Position numbers and translations under genes: made by a program. From positions 1-34,159 of the forward strand of contig JANQRN010000193.1 of assembly GCA_028284545.1 (NCBI GenBank): DNA of 34,159 bases, read 5' to 3'. The notes beneath the pieces are model-generated. The model was not told where the DNA came from. It saw nothing but the letters and a program-made list of their open reading frames with translations, and ran no database searches. Source of the DNA: Rhodothermales bacterium. GTDB lineage: Bacteria > Bacteroidota > Rhodothermia > Rhodothermales > JABDKH01. This document shows, one piece after another, positions 31,813-34,159 of this stretch (positions are counted from its first letter, which is position 1; each line of letters starts with the position of its first letter).

Positions 31813-33474
31813 ATGGCAACACGTCCACATGCAGCGGCGACGTTGCGGGTCACATTAGTCGTCTTGGTCTGTGCCGTTTGCGTTGTGCCGTCTAGAGATG
31901 CGCCGGCTCAGATCTGTGACAAAGGGAGCAGCTACGTTTTCCTTGAGGACGGACCCTCCCGATTTATGGTGTCGAATTCCGGCAACCTGTTCTACAAATG
32001 GAACAGCGTGGACAGCTTTGCCGTTGCGCCGAACGGATACGAGTACCTCTTCAGCGGCTATCTCGGGGTTGGCGGATACGACGGCGACGAACTTCGCATG
32101 ACGGGTCAACCGTACTGGCCATTCATGCTCCCGGGACCCTTGGGCGAAGACGGTATGCCCGCCGCCGGTGAAGCGTGTGCTGCACTTGATCGCGTGTACA
32201 AGGTATCGCGGCAAGATCTCTGGGAGGGGCGAGGAGAAACCCGGCCGAGTGATGCGGTGCTGGAGTGGCCGGCGGCCCTCGGCGCTCCGGTCGTGGATGG
32301 TGACGGCGATGTAACGAACTACAACCCGTTCGGAGGCGACCGACCGGCCCTGATAGGCGATCAAATGGCCTGGTGGGTAATGAACGATGGCGGGCGGGCA
32401 CATCTGAGCGGGCGAGAGGGAGCTCGATGCTCTCGAGGGGATCGCAATTGCGCGACCCGTCGCCTTGGTTTTGAGGCGGGCATAACGGCCGCAATCTTCA
32501 AGAGTGGACCAGACCTCCAGTTGAGTCTGTTCAGGTACCACTTGACGTACCGCGGCGAAGGCACACTAGATAGCGCCGTCGTCTACGTCTTCCTTGATGC
32601 GCAGGCTGGATACTGGGACGACGACGCCGGCGGTTCGGACTCTACCTCGAATCTCGGGTACGTCTACAATGTGAAACCCGATCGTCACCTTGGCGGCGAA
32701 ACACCGGCGGTCGGTCTCCAGCTTCTGCGAGGGCCGCTCGTCGACAAAGATGGTCTCGATAATGACGGTGACGGCGTGGTCGACGAAGCTGGGGAAGAAC
32801 TGGGCGCTGTAACGATTGGGGTGAATTCTGAGGTGAACGAGTACAAGGAAAGTCCCGGTGGCTTTCATCTAGCCTACCACGGCTGCTACAGGTTTCAGGA
32901 GATGATCTACGGTCTCGGATGCGCACAAAGTGAGGGGAACACGCGATTCGAGGCTTCGGGAAACCCGGTTAGTGGAGAGGGTTGGGTGACTACGCGGTCT
33001 CATTACAGACAGATCATCGTGTCGAGCGGCCCGTTCACCTGGGTGCCCGGACACTCCCAGACGATCGAGTTTGCCGTCATCTGGGAGAAGGGCAAGTCGA
33101 ATCTTGACGCTGTTGATCGAATCATCGGTCGAGCGCCCAATCTGATTGCCGGCCGCGAGATTCTGTTCGAGCCAGATGTTTCTCGGCCCAGACCTGATCC
33201 GCCTGAACCGCCTGCTGACTATATGATATCTCGTGTGCACCCAGATCCAACTGATGGACTGGCGAAGATCACCTTTGAGCTTCCCAATCCGACAGACATT
33301 ACTCTGAGTGTCTACGACATCATGGGGCGTAGAGTCGCACGAAGTAGAGCGGACTTCTCGGCGGGAACGCACGATCTGTCTATCGACGTTTCGCGTTTCC
33401 CGACTGGGGCGTACTTCTACCGACTGGACGTTGGCCGCGGCTACGCAACTGGACGATTTGATGTGCGACGATGA
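31813..33474 (+). CDS. Secreted protein with type IX secretion C-terminal sorting domain
   Basis: 553 aa. An N-terminal signal peptide ends near residue 33 (DAPAQ). The central part, about 35-470, belongs to no family I can name; it contains DxDxD-type loops likely to bind calcium at 161-166 (VDGDGD) and 311-326 (DKDGLDNDGDGVVDEA). The last 80 residues are a clear T9SS type A-like sorting domain: PDPTDGLAKITFELP, then ITLSVYDIMGRRVAR and a TGAYFYRLDVG strand. It should be exported across the outer membrane and either released or attached to the surface. AGAGG precedes the ATG. It converges on the GH3 gene with a 13-bp gap. Confidence 0.88.
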   Translation: MATRPHAAATLRVTLVVLVCAVCVVPSRDAPAQICDKGSSYVFLEDGPSRFMVSNSGNLFYKWNSVDSFAVAPNGYEYLFSGYLGVGGYDGDELRMTGQPYWPFMLPGPLGEDGMPAAGEACAALDRVYKVSRQDLWEGRGETRPSDAVLEWPAALGAPVVDGDGDVTNYNPFGGDRPALIGDQMAWWVMNDGGRAHLSGREGARCSRGDRNCATRRLGFEAGITAAIFKSGPDLQLSLFRYHLTYRGEGTLDSAVVYVFLDAQAGYWDDDAGGSDSTSNLGYVYNVKPDRHLGGETPAVGLQLLRGPLVDKDGLDNDGDGVVDEAGEELGAVTIGVNSEVNEYKESPGGFHLAYHGCYRFQEMIYGLGCAQSEGNTRFEASGNPVSGEGWVTTRSHYRQIIVSSGPFTWVPGHSQTIEFAVIWEKGKSNLDAVDRIIGRAPNLIAGREILFEPDVSRPRPDPPEPPADYMISRVHPDPTDGLAKITFELPNPTDITLSVYDIMGRRVARSRADFSAGTHDLSIDVSRFPTGAYFYRLDVGRGYATGRFDVRR

Positions 33475-33487
33475 AGACGCAGATGTT

Positions 33488-34159
33488 CTACCAGCTCAGC
33501 CCGAACCCGTATTCGAACAGCGGGTCGTAGTCGGCATCCCCGACGTTTATCGGATGCTGATCCACCGATCGCGGCCACGTGTACGAAAGCTTTCCGGTCG
33601 GCGCGTGATCTCCAAACAACACATCAGCGATTCCGTCGCCCTCGGTGCCCGGCAACCAGACCGCGGCAAAGGCATTGCTGGCTTCCATCGCATTCGGCAC
33701 GATCATCGGCCGGCCTGAAATGAGCAACGTGACAACTGGTGCACCCGACGCCGCAGCGTTTCTGACGACACTTTTGTCTTCGTCACTCAGTTCGAGCTCG
33801 AGGTCGTCGCCGATGAACTCCGCGTAGGGACGCTCACCAACGACCACGACGACTGCGTCGGCCCCCTCGCCGGCGGTGCCGTCAGCCGAGTGTGTCACCT
33901 CCGTACCCTCAGAAACCGCGTTCCGAATCGCCTGCAGAATCGTTGTCCCATCAGTGATCTGGCCCATCGCGCCCTGCCACTCGATCGTCCATCCGCCGCT
34001 CTGCATGCCGATGTCGTCAGCTCCGGGGCCAACAACGTGAATCCGCCCGAGATCCTTCGCCAACGGCAGAACACCGCTTTCGTTTTTCAGCAGCACGAGC
34101 GACTCCCGCACCGCCTGCCGGGCGACTGATCGATGCTCGTCGGATCCGAAGGTCGACTC
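33488..34159 (-). CDS. Glycoside hydrolase family 3 beta-glucosidase, C-terminal part
   Basis: The frame is open to the window edge, so the N-terminal (beta/alpha)8 domain lies outside. The visible 223 codons are the GH3 C-terminal alpha/beta sandwich: [18 protein letters not shown], then [20 protein letters not shown], which in family 3 exo-glucanases forms part of the active-site pocket. [20 protein letters not shown] and FEYGFGLSW at the end are also typical. It most resembles plant and bacterial exo-beta-glucan glucohydrolases. With the sialidase-like gene and the symporter it hints at glycan use, although the three are not linked. Confidence 0.92.
   Translation of the reverse strand, partial: ESTFGSDEHRSVARQAVRESLVLLKNESGVLPLAKDLGRIHVVGPGADDIGMQSGGWTIEWQGAMGQITDGTTILQAIRNAVSEGTEVTHSADGTAGEGADAVVVVVGERPYAEFIGDDLELELSDEDKSVVRNAAASGAPVVTLLISGRPMIVPNAMEASNAFAAVWLPGTEGDGIADVLFGDHAPTGKLSYTWPRSVDQHPINVGDADYDPLFEYGFGLSW

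Noticed and set aside
31137-31853. Long minus-strand frame with repeated LDQDR-type residues opposite ispG and the repeat array
   Set aside because: The 18-bp unit keeps any frame open; the reading is repeat-derived and lies antisense to a well-supported gene.

Overview
The window is a chromosomal segment of a moderately GC-rich Gram-negative bacterium. It most resembles the Bacteroidota/Rhodothermota group, and I favour a Rhodothermia-like marine lineage. The grounds are: a secreted protein with a C-terminal domain of the type IX secretion sorting type (31813-33474), a rhomboid-rhomboid-EEP operon of a kind common in Bacteroidota, a lipoprotein subtilase, outer-membrane and lipid A functions, and weak or absent Shine-Dalgarno sequences at many starts. 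The placement is inference; there is no rRNA marker and I saw no convincing tRNA.

Layout. The left part (1-8742) holds the 3' end of a sialidase-like BNR protein, a lipoprotein subtilase, aspartyl-tRNA synthetase, a divergent sodium:solute symporter, an unusual outer-membrane barrel protein and a small PRC-barrel protein. The middle (8899-23188) is an exopolysaccharide/O-antigen locus. Its core is a minus-strand operon, wza-wzz-wzy-wzx followed by two glycosyltransferases (21309 down to 12942). A second minus-strand glycosyltransferase pair follows (12011 down to 9649). Three methyltransferases (two FkbM type, one Methyltransf_24-like) lie on the opposite strand around and between them. ispE sits just upstream of wza. 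The right part (23189-34159) holds an unidentified 167-aa protein, a lpxH-like hydrolase paired with a class A penicillin-binding protein, the operon of two rhomboid proteases and an EEP-family enzyme, ispG, the secreted protein, and the 3' end of a GH3 glucosidase. Envelope construction dominates: polysaccharide assembly and export, lipid A, peptidoglycan, isoprenoid precursors and surface proteins.

The most unusual signal is not a gene. Many gene ends carry short tandem duplications that overlap or abut the stop or start codon: 18 bp at the PRC gene, 17 bp at the first fkbM, 16 bp at wzx/glycosyltransferase, 13 bp at lpxH/pbp1A, 13 bp at rhomboid 1/2, and an 85-bp-offset echo of the subtilase C-terminus. 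In two cases the duplication sets how neighbouring frames meet: removing one lpxH repeat would fuse lpxH in frame with pbp1A. Separately, telomere-like GGTTGAG heptamer tracts, some able to form G-quadruplexes, occupy four intergenic sites. At two of them, flanking ispG, they are followed by tandem copies of a short hairpin-forming unit with core TGTCCNGATCTAACRACC, forming a compound interspersed repeat. These repeats are read directly from the sequence; any function is inference.
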